64,000 nucleotides of DNA, from positions 1 to 64,000 of the forward strand of contig NZ_MIKA01000047.1 in NCBI RefSeq assembly GCF_001730295.1. Reading direction: 5' to 3'. Source of the stretch: Enterococcus plantarum. Its GTDB lineage: Bacteria; Bacillota; Bacilli; Lactobacillales; Enterococcaceae. Below the pieces are notes generated by a model. That model saw nothing but the letters and a program-made list of their open reading frames with translations, was not told the origin of the DNA and did not search any database. The position numbers were made by a program, and so were the translations under genes. Of this stretch, positions 1 to 8,523 are shown piece after piece (the stretch's first letter is position 1; the number at the start of each line of letters is the position of its first letter).

Positions 1-2
1 AG

Positions 3-272
3 AATCGAAGTAAACGGGTAGGAAAAGGAAATTCTTATCTAAAGAAGGTCTTAGCGCAAGGAGCACTAGCGGTTTCCCAAGGGAAACCCAATCGAATACA
101 AGCATTTTTCTTTCGGGTAAGAAGAAATGCTGGACACAAAAAATCGGTTGTTGCAACCGTTCATTTATTAATACGTATCATTTATCGGATGTTTTCCGAT
201 CAGTCCCGCTATAATGAACTTGGAGGAAGTTATTTACAAAATAGAAAGAACACTCTAACATTTAGTCGCTAA
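3..272 (+). CDS. IS110-family transposase, C-terminal fragment (5' end outside window)
   Basis: An open frame runs from the window edge to a TAA at 270-272 and encodes 89 residues. The pattern GNSYLKKVLAQGALAVSQ, followed by RVRRNAGHKKSVVATVHLL and a Y-rich end, matches the C-terminal Transposase_20 region of IS110/IS1111 transposases. These are DEDD-type recombinases that insert without target duplication and, in the IS110 group, are guided by a structured bridge RNA from the element's own non-coding end. The DEDD half lies upstream of the window, so intactness cannot be judged. The element's right end probably lies before about 357, where a genomic repeat begins part-way through. Confidence 0.8.
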   Translation, partial: NRSKRVGKGNSYLKKVLAQGALAVSQGKPNRIQAFFFRVRRNAGHKKSVVATVHLLIRIIYRMFSDQSRYNELGGSYLQNRKNTLTFSR

Positions 273-356
273 AGTGTTCTAGACCAATTATAGCTAACTA
301 CGCATTAGGTAGGAGGTAGCTTTTTTTGCTTTTTTTACAAGTTTAGTTTTCGTATA

Positions 357-460
357 AGAAGCTTATTTCCGAAGGGATTGCTTCTGCTCCCACCGTTTAT
401 TCGCATCTGGGGTGTGAAACAAAAGTGATTTTACTTTTGTCCCACACCCTTTTTTTGTTT
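357..460 (+). repeat. Truncated copy of intergenic repeat, ending in a Rho-independent terminator
   Basis: From 357 the sequence matches the repeat found after glmS (2697-2810) almost base for base, but the first arm of its first hairpin (GGGACAGAAGC in the other copy) is replaced by unrelated sequence on the IS110 side. The second hairpin is intact: a GGGTGTG...CACACCC stem at 410-449 with an inner ACAAAAGT/ACTTTTGT helix, followed by seven T. It would terminate rightward transcription from the IS element before glmS. Confidence 0.8.
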
Positions 461-498
461 TTTATGACTAGACCAATTTTGGGTTTTTCATAAAATTA

Positions 499-526
499 TT
501 GACATATATACTTGTTCTATTATATT
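499..526 (+). promoter_or_regulatory. glmS promoter
   Basis: A perfect -35 box TTGACA (499-504) is followed after 16 bases by TATATT (521-526). An alternative -10 is TATTAT at 523-528 with an 18-base spacer. Transcription would start near 533, about 50 bases before the ribozyme cleavage site. Confidence 0.7.
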
Positions 527-574
527 ATTAATGCAGTTTCTATTTAATATGAAAAAAGGAGGGTAGTTAGACCA

Positions 575-745
575 ATAGGGATAGCGCCAGGCCTGAACAT
601 TCAGGTGACGAGGAAAGAGCTGATCGAAAAATTCGGCGGATAGCTCTAGGGACTGCACTCTACAAGCTAGAGGGAAAAAATAATTGCAAGGTTATAACAA
701 AAATCTAGCTATGCAGAATAGAAACCTATGATAGAAATTCAAGAA
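575..745 (+). promoter_or_regulatory. glmS ribozyme (glucosamine-6-phosphate riboswitch)
   Basis: The core matches the glmS self-cleaving riboswitch: ATAGCGCCAG at 581, then GACGAGGA, the conserved ATCGAAAAATTCGGCGGAT segment near 623-641, and a 3' helix with ACTGCACTCTACAAGC and TTGCAAGGTT. Cleavage is expected between A583 and G584. In Gram-positive bacteria glucosamine-6-phosphate is the cofactor for cleavage, and the cut mRNA is then degraded by RNase J. The position, directly upstream of glmS, agrees. Confidence 0.93.
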
Positions 746-873
746 ATAGAATGTGCTGATACTAAAAAATACGAAGTTATCTACTGAAATATCTTAAGGC
801 TTATTTTTTATGGATTTGCTTCTTTTTCTTGAACAGTGACTCAAGACAATCAAGAAAGTAGGAAATGGATAAT

Positions 874-2685
874 ATGTGTGGAATTGTAGGAATTATTGGA
901 AAAGAGAATACAACGGATATTTTAGTTCAAGGATTAGAAAAATTAGAATATAGAGGATATGATTCTGCTGGGATTTTTGTCACAGGTAAAAACAAAGAAG
1001 ATCATTTAGTAAAATCACTAGGAAGAATTGCTGATTTACAGAGTAAAATCACTCCAGAAGTTCAGGGAACAGTCGGGATCGGCCATACTCGTTGGGCAAC
1101 ACACGGGAAACCCAGTGAGAGAAATGCTCATCCACATACATCAAGTAACCACCAGTTTATTTTGGTACACAATGGTGTGATCGAAAATTTTGAAGAATTA
1201 AAACAGGAATTTCTTCAAAACAAGCAACTTGAAGGTGAGACGGACACAGAAATCGTTGTTCAGTTAATCGAGCATTTTGCAGAAGATGGACTCGTAACAA
1301 AAGAAGCGTTCAAAAAAGCTTTAACAGTAATCAAAGGTTCATACGCATTTGCGTTGATCGACAAAAATGATCCAGATACTATTTATGTTGCTAAAAATAA
1401 AAGCCCACTATTGATTGGATTAGGGGATGGGTTTAATGTCATCTGTAGTGATGCGATGGCGATGCTTGCTGAAACAAACCATTTTGTCGAGATTTCGGAT
1501 GGCGAAATGGTGATAGTCAAAGCAGACAAGGTAGAAATCGAAGATGAAAAAGGGAATGTAGTTTATCGAGAGTCGTATGAAGCTCAATTTGATTTAAGTG
1601 ACATCGGAAAAGGAACATACCCTTATTATATGCTAAAAGAAATCGATGATCAGCCAACTGTAATGCGTCGCATTATTCGGGAATATACGAATACATTAGG
1701 TGATGCTGTGATCGATAAAAAAATCATCGAAAAATTAACTGCTAGTGATCGTATCTATATCGTTGCTTGCGGGACTAGTTATAATGCTGGCTGGGTCGGC
1801 AAAGCGATTCTTGAGAAAATGACGAATATACCAGTTGAGGTTCATCTTTCAAGCGAATTTGGCTATAATATGCCATTACTATCAGAAAAACCATTTTTCA
1901 TTTTCTTAAGTCAAAGTGGAGAAACAGCTGATAGCCGTCAGGTATTAGTGCAGATAACTGAACTTGGGTTACCTTCATTAACACTAACAAATGTGGCTGG
2001 CTCGACCTTATCCAGAGAAGCCGATTATACCTTACTTCTTCATGCTGGACCAGAAATTGCTGTTGCTTCAACAAAAGCGTATACAGCACAAATTGCCGTT
2101 TTAGCAGTTCTTGCCAAAGCAGCGGGAGATAATAAGGGAAATCAGTTATCATTAGACTTTGATATTGCGCATGAACTAAGTGTAATTGCAGCAGTAATGG
2201 AAACGATTATCGATGAGAAAATGACAATCAGTCAGTTAGTGGAAGATTACTTATCAACTACTCGAAATGCTTTTTATATCGGTCGTGGCGTTGATTACTA
2301 TGTATCGATGGAAGCTTCATTGAAATTAAAAGAAATTTCATACATTCAAGCTGAAGGGTTTGCAGCTGGAGAATTAAAACATGGCACGATTGCCTTGATT
2401 GAAGAAGGGACGCCCGTTTTTGGTATAATTACAGATCAAAAAACAGCGGCACATACTCGTGGAAATTTGAAAGAAGTTGAAAGTCGTGGCGCTCATAATG
2501 TTGTCATTGCCTTAGCATCATTTGCGAAAGAGACGGATCAATTGATCATACCGGATGTCCACCCGTTGCTGACGCCTTTAGTTAGTGTTATTCCAACTCA
2601 ATTAATTGCTTATTTTGCGACATTACAAAGAGGCTACGATGTAGACAAACCACGTAACTTAGCAAAAAGTGTTACGGTAGAATAA
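874..2685 (+). CDS. glmS: Glutamine--fructose-6-phosphate aminotransferase (isomerizing)
   Basis: GlmS makes glucosamine-6-phosphate from fructose-6-phosphate and glutamine, the first committed step to UDP-GlcNAc and the cell wall. The protein is 603 residues, the usual length. I chose ATG 874 over the in-frame ATG 865 because it gives MCGIVGIIG, in which Cys2 becomes the N-terminal nucleophile of the class II glutaminase domain after Met removal; GTAGGAAA lies upstream at a workable distance. The glutaminase half ([17 protein letters not shown]) is followed by two SIS domains ([16 protein letters not shown]) and the C-terminal [12 protein letters not shown] tail that shapes the sugar site. 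It is the only gene between the ribozyme and a terminator. Confidence 0.97.
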   Translation: MCGIVGIIGKENTTDILVQGLEKLEYRGYDSAGIFVTGKNKEDHLVKSLGRIADLQSKITPEVQGTVGIGHTRWATHGKPSERNAHPHTSSNHQFILVHNGVIENFEELKQEFLQNKQLEGETDTEIVVQLIEHFAEDGLVTKEAFKKALTVIKGSYAFALIDKNDPDTIYVAKNKSPLLIGLGDGFNVICSDAMAMLAETNHFVEISDGEMVIVKADKVEIEDEKGNVVYRESYEAQFDLSDIGKGTYPYYMLKEIDDQPTVMRRIIREYTNTLGDAVIDKKIIEKLTASDRIYIVACGTSYNAGWVGKAILEKMTNIPVEVHLSSEFGYNMPLLSEKPFFIFLSQSGETADSRQVLVQITELGLPSLTLTNVAGSTLSREADYTLLLHAGPEIAVASTKAYTAQIAVLAVLAKAAGDNKGNQLSLDFDIAHELSVIAAVMETIIDEKMTISQLVEDYLSTTRNAFYIGRGVDYYVSMEASLKLKEISYIQAEGFAAGELKHGTIALIEEGTPVFGIITDQKTAAHTRGNLKEVESRGAHNVVIALASFAKETDQLIIPDVHPLLTPLVSVIPTQLIAYFATLQRGYDVDKPRNLAKSVTVE

Positions 2686-2696
2686 GAATGAAACAA

Positions 2697-2810
2697 TGCG
2701 AGGCTGGGACAGAAGCTTATTTCTGAAGGGATTGCTTCTGCTCCCACCGTTTAATCGCATTTAGGGTGTGAAACAAAAGTGATTTTTACTTTTGTCTCAC
2801 ACCCTTGTTT
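2697..2810 (+). repeat. Intergenic repeat, full copy, with glmS terminator
   Basis: This copy holds two hairpins. In the first, GGGA plus CAGAAGC (2706-2716) pairs with GCTTCTG plus TCCC (2734-2745). In the second, GGGTGTG with an inner ACAAAAGT arm pairs with ACTTTTGT and CACACCC (2764-2804), followed by a short T run. The second hairpin is a plausible glmS terminator. The element recurs at 357-460 and, diverged, at 31195-31312. Confidence 0.8.
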
Positions 2811-2904
2811 GTTTTGCTTATGATTTAAGAAAAAGATTATATGGAAATGACAAGCAGAATCTGCCATGCTAGATTGAATGGTTTTAGTTTGTGAAAAATG
2901 AATA

Positions 2905-2942
2905 AAAAAATATTCCCTCATCTGAAAGATGGAGGGAACACA
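2905..2942 (-). terminator. Leftward Rho-independent terminator with no obvious gene
   Basis: On the minus strand TTCCCTCCATC pairs with GATGAGGGAA around a short loop and is followed by TATTTTTTT. The nearest minus-strand gene (NlpC/P60, ending at 3156) already has its own terminator at 3104-3145. This hairpin is therefore either a backup or the end of a short untranslated RNA starting between about 2945 and 3100. Confidence 0.6.
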
Positions 2943-3103
2943 AATCAAATTACACACACTAATAAAATACCATAATTTTTAATGATTCTCAACAATTTCA
3001 TTTTTTATTTAAAAAAATGAGAAACTTTTTAGGCGCAAAACATTATCTATTCAATTTATTATGGTTTTTATCAGGAAATCATTAAGAAGTTCCTTAAAAT
3101 GAA

Positions 3104-3145
3104 AAAACAATCATTGCTCAATTGATGTGAGTGATGATTGTTTTT
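3104..3145. terminator. Terminator of the NlpC/P60 gene
   Basis: AAAACAATCATTGCTCA (3104-3120) pairs with TGAGTGATGATTGTTTT (3128-3144) around a seven-base loop. There is an A run on the left and a T run on the right, so it can work in both directions. It sits just past the stop codon of the minus-strand gene. Confidence 0.8.
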
Positions 3146-3155
3146 CGAGAGCACT

Positions 3156-4046
3156 TTATAAAATGTTAACAGCAAAATCAGGAGCATAAGAAGCGACCGT
3201 TGCCACTTGTACAACATCACCAGGAACGGGGGCGTGGATATAGGAACCGTCCCCCGTTGAGATGCCGACGTGATACGTTCCACCATGATTCCCCCAAAAA
3301 ACTAAATCGCCAGCTTGTGCCTCTGCTACTGAAATTGTAGCACCAGCGGTTTCTTGATCAACGGTGGTTCTACCAATGGAACGACCGGCAGAAGCAAAAG
3401 CGACTTGAACCAAACCAGAGCAATCGAAAGCATCAGGTCCAGCTGCACCATAGACATAGGGCTTACCTAAATGTGTTTTTGCAGCAGCAACTATAGATGA
3501 ACGAATGTCCGTTTGTTTTGCCTGTTCCGTTTTTTGTTTACTTACTTGAGCAATCTTTTCTGATAATTGAGTTTCTTGCTCAACTGTTTCTGATACTTGT
3601 TTTGAAATCGATTTTGTCGCTAAGGTTAATGAGACTTGTTTTTGTTTTAATCCTTCTAATTGTTCCTTTTTCTCTGTTATTGAATCATCTTTCATCTTTA
3701 TAGATGGAAGCTGTACCGAAAGTATTGATGCCTTGTCATTATCATAATCTTCTGTTTCTGAGATTGCACCGATAGATTCGATTTTTTCCAACTGATCAAG
3801 ATCGATTTGAATTTTTTGCATTTTTTTCTCTATGCTAGAAAGTTGGTTATTATTCTCCATTTTTTGTTCTGAAAATGTTTGTTTCGTTTGTTTTAATTGT
3901 GCTAATTTTTTAGAATAGTCATGGATGAGATTGTCTTGAGTAGTGGCTTCTGTAGAGGTTGCAAAGGCGTGGTCACTTAGTAGTAAACCAGCAGAAAGTG
4001 TTAAACAACTGAGTAATAATTTAGTGATAAATTTATTTTTCTTCAA
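3156..4046 (-). CDS. Secreted NlpC/P60 peptidoglycan hydrolase with N-terminal coiled coil
   Basis: The 296-residue product has a signal peptide (KKNKFITKLLLSCLTLSAGLL, cleavage near HAFA-TS) and a long Q/K/E-rich coiled coil to about residue 180. A C-terminal NlpC/P60 cysteine peptidase domain follows. The catalytic Cys lies in DAFDCSGLV, the first His in GGTYHVGIS and the second polar residue in YIHAPVPGD. This family cleaves peptide stems such as D-iGlu-L-Lys/DAP, and the layout resembles enterococcal SagA and lactobacillal p60-like hydrolases needed for daughter-cell separation. The start is TTG 4046, eight bases after GGAG. The gene stands alone, with its own terminator. No SH3 or LysM anchor is visible. 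Confidence 0.9.
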   Translation of the reverse strand: MKKNKFITKLLLSCLTLSAGLLLSDHAFATSTEATTQDNLIHDYSKKLAQLKQTKQTFSEQKMENNNQLSSIEKKMQKIQIDLDQLEKIESIGAISETEDYDNDKASILSVQLPSIKMKDDSITEKKEQLEGLKQKQVSLTLATKSISKQVSETVEQETQLSEKIAQVSKQKTEQAKQTDIRSSIVAAAKTHLGKPYVYGAAGPDAFDCSGLVQVAFASAGRSIGRTTVDQETAGATISVAEAQAGDLVFWGNHGGTYHVGISTGDGSYIHAPVPGDVVQVATVASYAPDFAVNIL

Positions 4047-4414
4047 AAAAACGCTCCTTAATTATTTAATTTTTTTTTGATTAATTTGGTGATATTGCTT
4101 AAAATGTAGGATCTCTATTTTTAAGGCCAGTTAATATTTAAACATAGGTAGAGTGGAAAGTATGTAAAAGGGAGGTTAAATGTTTGTTTCTGGTTTTACA
4201 AAAAAGGTACTTTTATTTCAAATTTCTGGTTCGATGTAATATAAAATTGAATAGATTTCAATAGTATGTGTTTTTCTAAAATAGCCTAAATGTTAGATTT
4301 TTATAGTTGAAAGCTCACTGACTATTTTTATTGACTATCTTTTTTTCTAATTTTGATTTAAAATAGTTCATACAGTCAAAGAGTAGGATTATGAAAAAAT
4401 TGGAGGGTAGGGCA

Positions 4415-4996
4415 ATGAAAAAAGAAAAAGTTTTTGAGATCACTCATCACTCAATTTTAGAAACCGCCAAGGAACTGTTTTTGACAAACGGGTATAAAAA
4501 TACTTCTACGCGTGACATTGCGAAAGCTGTAAATATCACACAACCGGCTTTGTATTACCATTTTTCCAATAAAGAAGTTTTGTTTATTGAAATCAATAAA
4601 CAAATTGGTAGTCAGTTGAAACAAGAGATAGAGCAAATTCAGAATGCGTCAGACTCGCTTGAAAACCAATTGATCAACTGTACTAATGCGTTGCTAAATG
4701 TCTATCACCGAGATATTTTTTCCTTTATCCATCAAAGTGCAGCTGAAATGGAGCAAGAAAACAAACAAAAATTGTTTTATATATTGAATGATTATTATTT
4801 GAAACCATTACAAGCTATTTTTGAAACAAGCCAAACACCTTTAAACACCAAGGTGTCATCAAAAAAAGCAGCTCAGTTTTATCTTATGAGTTTGTCATTG
4901 TTATTCTCAACTGTTCACCAACTATCTACAGAAAAAGAACGTTCAGAACAAATTGCTGAATTGATGGATATGGTTTTACATGGCGTTATAGCGTAA
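4415..4996 (+). CDS. fhtR: TetR-family regulator, probable heme sensor FhtR
   Basis: This 193-residue TetR regulator has the N-terminal helix-turn-helix TSTRDIAKAVNITQPALYYH followed by FSNKEVLF. ATG 4415 is preferred over ATG 4391 because GGAGGG lies just upstream of it. It sits directly upstream of a permease-ATPase pair of the HrtB/HrtA type. Three copies of a TTATCANNTGATAA palindrome lie in the 135-bp gap between it and the permease. I recall that in E. faecalis FhtR is a TetR heme sensor that represses hrtBA through 14-nt palindromes of closely similar form; the gene order and operators fit that system. The ligand is inferred, not visible. A generic multidrug TetR is the alternative. 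Confidence 0.75.
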   Translation: MKKEKVFEITHHSILETAKELFLTNGYKNTSTRDIAKAVNITQPALYYHFSNKEVLFIEINKQIGSQLKQEIEQIQNASDSLENQLINCTNALLNVYHRDIFSFIHQSAAEMEQENKQKLFYILNDYYLKPLQAIFETSQTPLNTKVSSKKAAQFYLMSLSLLFSTVHQLSTEKERSEQIAELMDMVLHGVIA

Positions 4997-5006
4997 AGAA
5001 TTAACT

Positions 5007-5026
5007 TTTTTATCATCTGATAAAAA
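5007..5026. promoter_or_regulatory. TetR operator box 1 (hrtB promoter)
   Basis: TTTTTATCATCTGATAAAAA is a perfect 9+2+9 palindrome lying just upstream of the -35 box of the permease promoter. It belongs to a set of three boxes whose centres are 50 and 42 bp apart. Confidence 0.75.
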
Positions 5027-5028
5027 TA

Positions 5029-5057
5029 TTGTTTAATTCTTTTTTTTGTGGTAAACT
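5029..5057 (+). promoter_or_regulatory. Promoter of the hrtB-hrtA operon
   Basis: TTGTTT (5029-5034) is separated by 17 bases from TAAACT (5052-5057). The promoter lies between operator boxes 1 and 2, and its -10 edge touches box 2, as expected for repression by blocking polymerase. Confidence 0.6.
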
Positions 5058-5076
5058 TTTTATCAAGTGATAAATA
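5057..5076. promoter_or_regulatory. TetR operator box 2
   Basis: TTTTTATCAAGTGATAAATA overlaps the end of the -10 box and the likely start site. The inner TTATCA-AG-TGATAA is a perfect 14-nt palindrome. Confidence 0.75.
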
Positions 5077-5098
5077 AAGGTTGTTTTTTTTCGGCCGT

Positions 5099-5118
5099 TT
5101 TTTATCAACTGATAAAAA
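5099..5118. promoter_or_regulatory. TetR operator box 3
   Basis: TTTTTATCAACTGATAAAAA is a perfect 9+2+9 palindrome in the 5' untranslated region, ending a few bases before the Shine-Dalgarno of the permease gene. Confidence 0.75.
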
Positions 5119-5131
5119 AGAGGTGGAATCA

Positions 5132-6223
5132 ATGTTTTTAGGTTTAGAAGAGATGAAGTATTTTAAGCTTAGGTACACATTAGTAATAGGTGTCATTGTA
5201 CTAGTTGCTTATGTGGCGTTTATGTTGTCTGGTTTGGCGAATGGGCTTGCTCAAGGAGTGAGACAAGGCGTTGATCAGTGGGATGCTACAAGTATTGTGT
5301 TGTCTGAAGATGCGAATAAAAGTCTGAATGCTTCAAGTCTGGTCATGGAAGATTTAAATCAGGTGGAAGCGAAGCAAAAAGAACCCCTTGGACAATATGC
5401 TGGTGCATTAAATAAAGTCGGTCAAAACAAAGAGGCGGATAAAATCAATATTTCGCTTTTTGGCGTGACCGAAACTAGTTCAATCAAACCGGAACTAGTT
5501 GAAGGACGCTATTTTAAGGAGTCGGGTGAAATCATTATTCCACAAAATTTAGTGGATAAAGGAATTAAGCTCGGAGATACTGTGAAAATTGGAAAGTTGG
5601 ATAAAGAGCTGAAAGTTGTGGGCATCACGAAGCAAAACAGCTTTAGCATTGTCCCATTGATTTATACATCGCTTACTCAATGGCAAGAGCTTAAATTTGG
5701 CAAAATCATTGAAGGAGATAAAGCACCGATCAATGGAATTGTTGTTCGCTCGACTAAAACAAAGAATGTTAAGTTGACAGACACAGATGATCATTTGGCC
5801 AAATATGAAATTGAATCATTTATCGAGAAATTACCTGGTTACAGTGAACAAAATCTCACCTTAAATGCGATGATCTATTTCTTGTTTGTAATTACAGCTG
5901 CGATTATTGGGATTTTTATCTATGTGATGACCTTACAAAAAACAAGCTTGTTCGGCGTTATGAAAGCTCAAGGTATCTCTAATGGATATATTATCAAATC
6001 AATCATTGCCCAAACGTTTATTTTAGGGGTAATCGGCGTCTTGATCGGTGTGGTCTTGACTTTAGTGACAAATCTTGTTTTACCATCTGCAATGCCGTTT
6101 GAATTAGACAGTATGAATCTATTGATTTATAGTCTAGTATTGATTATCGTCGCTGTATTAGGTGGCGTATTCTCGATTCGCACCGTGACACATGTTGATC
6201 CAATGAAAGCGATAGGAGGGTAA
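5132..6223 (+). CDS. hrtB: FtsX/MacB-type ABC permease, probable heme exporter HrtB
   Basis: The 363-residue protein has one N-terminal membrane helix (residues about 12-35), a large external domain, and three C-terminal helices ending in VTHVDPMKAIGG. This is the four-helix FtsX/MacB layout of lipid- or heme-handling permeases rather than of import channels. ATG 5132 follows AGAGGTGG and lies after the third operator, so upstream in-frame TTG 5081 is rejected. It is followed five bases later by the ATPase gene. With the TetR gene and operators this matches HrtB, which expels excess heme from the membrane in lactococci and enterococci. Substrate is inferred from context. Confidence 0.8.
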   Translation: MFLGLEEMKYFKLRYTLVIGVIVLVAYVAFMLSGLANGLAQGVRQGVDQWDATSIVLSEDANKSLNASSLVMEDLNQVEAKQKEPLGQYAGALNKVGQNKEADKINISLFGVTETSSIKPELVEGRYFKESGEIIIPQNLVDKGIKLGDTVKIGKLDKELKVVGITKQNSFSIVPLIYTSLTQWQELKFGKIIEGDKAPINGIVVRSTKTKNVKLTDTDDHLAKYEIESFIEKLPGYSEQNLTLNAMIYFLFVITAAIIGIFIYVMTLQKTSLFGVMKAQGISNGYIIKSIIAQTFILGVIGVLIGVVLTLVTNLVLPSAMPFELDSMNLLIYSLVLIIVAVLGGVFSIRTVTHVDPMKAIGG

Positions 6224-6227
6224 AGAA

Positions 6228-6899
6228 ATGACTGATATTTTGGTAATGGATGATATTCGTAAAAGCTTTGGTACAGGTCATGCAAAAGTTGAAGCATTAA
6301 AAGGAATTGATTTAAAGGTCAAAGCAGGAGAATTTGTTAGTATTATTGGTCCTTCTGGTTCAGGTAAAAGTACGTTTTTAACCATTGCAGGTGGGTTGCA
6401 AAGCCCTACTTCTGGTACGATTAAAATCAATGGCAAAGATTTTACCCATTTAAATGAAAAGAAACGTTCGAGATTGCGTTTTGAAGAAATTGGCTTTATT
6501 TTACAATCTTCCAATTTGATTCCATTTCTGACTGTGGAAAAGCAGTTTACATTAGTTGATAAAATCGAAAAGAAAAAAATCGAAACAGAACGAATCAACG
6601 AATTATTAACATCATTAGATATCGTTGATTTACTGCATAAATTCCCAAGGGACCTATCTGGTGGAGAGCGTCAGCGAGTAGCGATTGCTCGTGCATTGTT
6701 CAATGAACCAAGTTTAATTTTGGCAGATGAACCTACTGCTAGTTTAGACACAGAGCATGCGTATGAAGTTGTAAAAATTTTGGCAAAAGAAGCACATGAA
6801 AAACAAAAAGCAACGATCATGGTTACTCATGATCCTAGAATGATTGAGTGGAGTGATAATGTTTATCGGATTGAAGACGGTGAATTAACAAAAGAGTAG
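6228..6899 (+). CDS. hrtA: ABC transporter ATPase, probable heme exporter HrtA
   Basis: This 223-residue nucleotide-binding subunit of the LolD/MacB class pairs with the permease just upstream. Walker A is GPSGSGKST, the signature is LSGGERQR, Walker B is LILADEPT with the D-loop ASLD, and the switch His is in MVTHD. The four-base gap to hrtB indicates translation from the same message. It would power export of heme by HrtB. A weak terminator (AAATAAAC/GTTTATTT, 6918-6939, followed by T-rich sequence) follows the stop. Confidence 0.85.
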   Translation: MTDILVMDDIRKSFGTGHAKVEALKGIDLKVKAGEFVSIIGPSGSGKSTFLTIAGGLQSPTSGTIKINGKDFTHLNEKKRSRLRFEEIGFILQSSNLIPFLTVEKQFTLVDKIEKKKIETERINELLTSLDIVDLLHKFPRDLSGGERQRVAIARALFNEPSLILADEPTASLDTEHAYEVVKILAKEAHEKQKATIMVTHDPRMIEWSDNVYRIEDGELTKE

Positions 6900-6917
6900 T
6901 AAACAATCAAAGGAGGG

Positions 6918-6945
6918 AAATAAACAAAAAAGTTTATTTTTCTTC
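6918..6945 (+). terminator. Probable hrtBA terminator
   Basis: AAATAAAC (6918-6925) pairs with GTTTATTT (6932-6939) around AAAAAA, followed by a T-rich tract. The stem is AT-rich and weak, but the position right after the operon is appropriate. Confidence 0.5.
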
Positions 6946-7074
6946 TTTTTAATTTTGAGTATTATAAAAATCAATTTTAGGTTATGATGATAGTAGAATA
7001 AATAAAAAGGTTGAATAGACATGTGTTTGGTATGATAAATCAAAGAATTAAACATCAGAAAGTGAGGCAGTACA

Positions 7075-7365
7075 ATGGATAACAGAGTTGAGGTAATGAC
7101 TTTTTCGCAATTAAAACAGCTTGTGAAAGAACTTGAGACAAACAATTCCATCGATGATAATACAAAAGTATTTATTGATACTGGGTGGGATAGTGTTCAA
7201 GAAGTTGAACCAAACGCTTTTCATGTAGAAGAGGTTGTTGAATTTAAAGTACAAGATGAATTAACAAAAGATTTTTATGTTGGGTATACATTGAGCGAAA
7301 AAGCAGAACGGATGCAGGCACAAGGGCAAACAGAAACGGCTGTTATTATTAGAAATTTATATTAG
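7075..7365 (+). CDS. Small conserved-type hypothetical protein
   Basis: This encodes 96 acidic residues with no signal peptide or membrane segment. I do not recognise the family. The segment DNTKVFIDTGWDSVQEVEP looks like a compact alpha/beta fold and the protein is probably cytosolic. ATG 7075 follows GTGAGG at a normal distance. Codon use resembles its neighbours. It sits alone between the hrtBA terminator and a TPR-like gene, with no further clue to function. Confidence 0.75.
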   Translation: MDNRVEVMTFSQLKQLVKELETNNSIDDNTKVFIDTGWDSVQEVEPNAFHVEEVVEFKVQDELTKDFYVGYTLSEKAERMQAQGQTETAVIIRNLY

Positions 7366-7491
7366 TAGGACGCTGATGTTTCGGGGCTTTAAGTCCAAAT
7401 TAAGTTTTCCCTTTTTATAGATACACACTATTTCTTTTTTTGATATGATACTATATCATGGGAAATAATCATTAGGAAGGTGGTGTTTCTT

Positions 7492-8460
7492 TTGACAAAT
7501 AAAATTCCATTTCCAAAGAACTATGAACGGTTTATTGAGTTGGGACAAGAAGCAATAAAAAATAATAATCTGATTGGCGCTGTGGATTATTATGAACACG
7601 CGTATGCAATCAGACAAGATTTTCCATTGAATTTAGTGTTGGTAAACATGTACTTAGAAATAGGTGAAAACGAGCAAGCATTATCATTAGCTTCAGAAAT
7701 GAAAGAAAAATATTTTGCTTACTTAGATTATGTAGAAATTTACATTCAAATTTTGATTCAAAATCATCTGTTTATTCAAGCACATAGCATCATTAATGAA
7801 CGAATTTTGATGGAACAAAGCGGAGAAATGAGAAAGTTGATTTCTTTAAAGAAGAAAATCCGACACGTTGAACTGATGTATCAGCAATTTGAAGTAGGAA
7901 AAATCAAAGAATTAAAAGAAGAATTACAACAGTTAAATAAACACAATTACTATGAGCAGATGGCAATTGTAAAAAAAGCAGGGCAATTGCCTCAAGAAGA
8001 ATTTATTGTAATTGGAAAAAAGATATTAGTAGATGTGCAGGTACATAATTTGGTTCGATCTTGGATACTTGAAGAACTTGTCCGCCTTCATGTTAAAGAA
8101 GAAGTTGAGTTTTTTTGGCGAGATAACAAAAAATATACCGTCGTTCCAGCTTCTGTTGGTACGCCGTTGGATAGTGCTGCGTATCAAAGAATCCTATTGT
8201 TTTTAGAAAAAGAATTAATTAACGATGATCCTATTTTACTAGTAGACATTATGGAAGAGATTCGTCTGCATTTTGCATTACTTTATCCTTTGGCAGATGA
8301 AATCATTGAAGATCCAAGGTTGTGGGCTGTGAGTTATGTGAGCTCTTACAACCATTCAATTGCACAGAAGTATCAAGTTGAAGAGGAACAATTAGAAATT
8401 GAAAAAATCCAGAAGATTCAAAGTGAGATACGTTTTGAATTAGAAAAGATGGTATTATAG
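7492..8460 (+). CDS. TPR-like protein of unknown function
   Basis: The 322-residue soluble protein opens with helical repeats: FIELGQEAIKNNNLIGAVDYYEHAYAI has the TPR-like W/L-G-Y-A-F pattern, followed by FPLNLVLVNMYLEIGENEQALSLASEM. The remainder is helical and charged. I chose TTG 7492, which lies seven bases after AGGTGG and gives MTNKIPFPKNYE; GTG 7480 overlaps the Shine-Dalgarno. TPR-like folds mediate protein contacts, but no partner is evident. A strong terminator follows immediately. Confidence 0.8.
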   Translation: MTNKIPFPKNYERFIELGQEAIKNNNLIGAVDYYEHAYAIRQDFPLNLVLVNMYLEIGENEQALSLASEMKEKYFAYLDYVEIYIQILIQNHLFIQAHSIINERILMEQSGEMRKLISLKKKIRHVELMYQQFEVGKIKELKEELQQLNKHNYYEQMAIVKKAGQLPQEEFIVIGKKILVDVQVHNLVRSWILEELVRLHVKEEVEFFWRDNKKYTVVPASVGTPLDSAAYQRILLFLEKELINDDPILLVDIMEEIRLHFALLYPLADEIIEDPRLWAVSYVSSYNHSIAQKYQVEEEQLEIEKIQKIQSEIRFELEKMVL

Positions 8461-8464
8461 AGAG

Positions 8465-8503
8465 AAAAAGAGTAAAGGGTTGAAAAATCCTTTACTCTTT
8501 TTT
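8465..8503. terminator. Terminator after the TPR-like gene
   Basis: AAAAAGAGTAAAGG (8465-8478) pairs with CCTTTACTCTTTTT (8489-8502) and ends in a T run. The matching A run on the left lets it serve the convergent minus-strand gene as well. Confidence 0.85.
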
Positions 8504-8523
8504 GATATACATTAACTGCATGT

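Noticed and set aside
279-478. Direct repeat CTAGACCAATT at 279-289 and 468-478, possibly an element end or target duplication
   Set aside because: It is only 11 bases, IS110 elements do not normally make target duplications, and the spacing does not fit the repeat boundary at 357. Best treated as chance or part of local AT-rich sequence.
1898-2152. Minus-strand frame inside glmS
   Set aside because: It lies wholly within a well-supported gene, has no ribosome site and no recognisable protein features.
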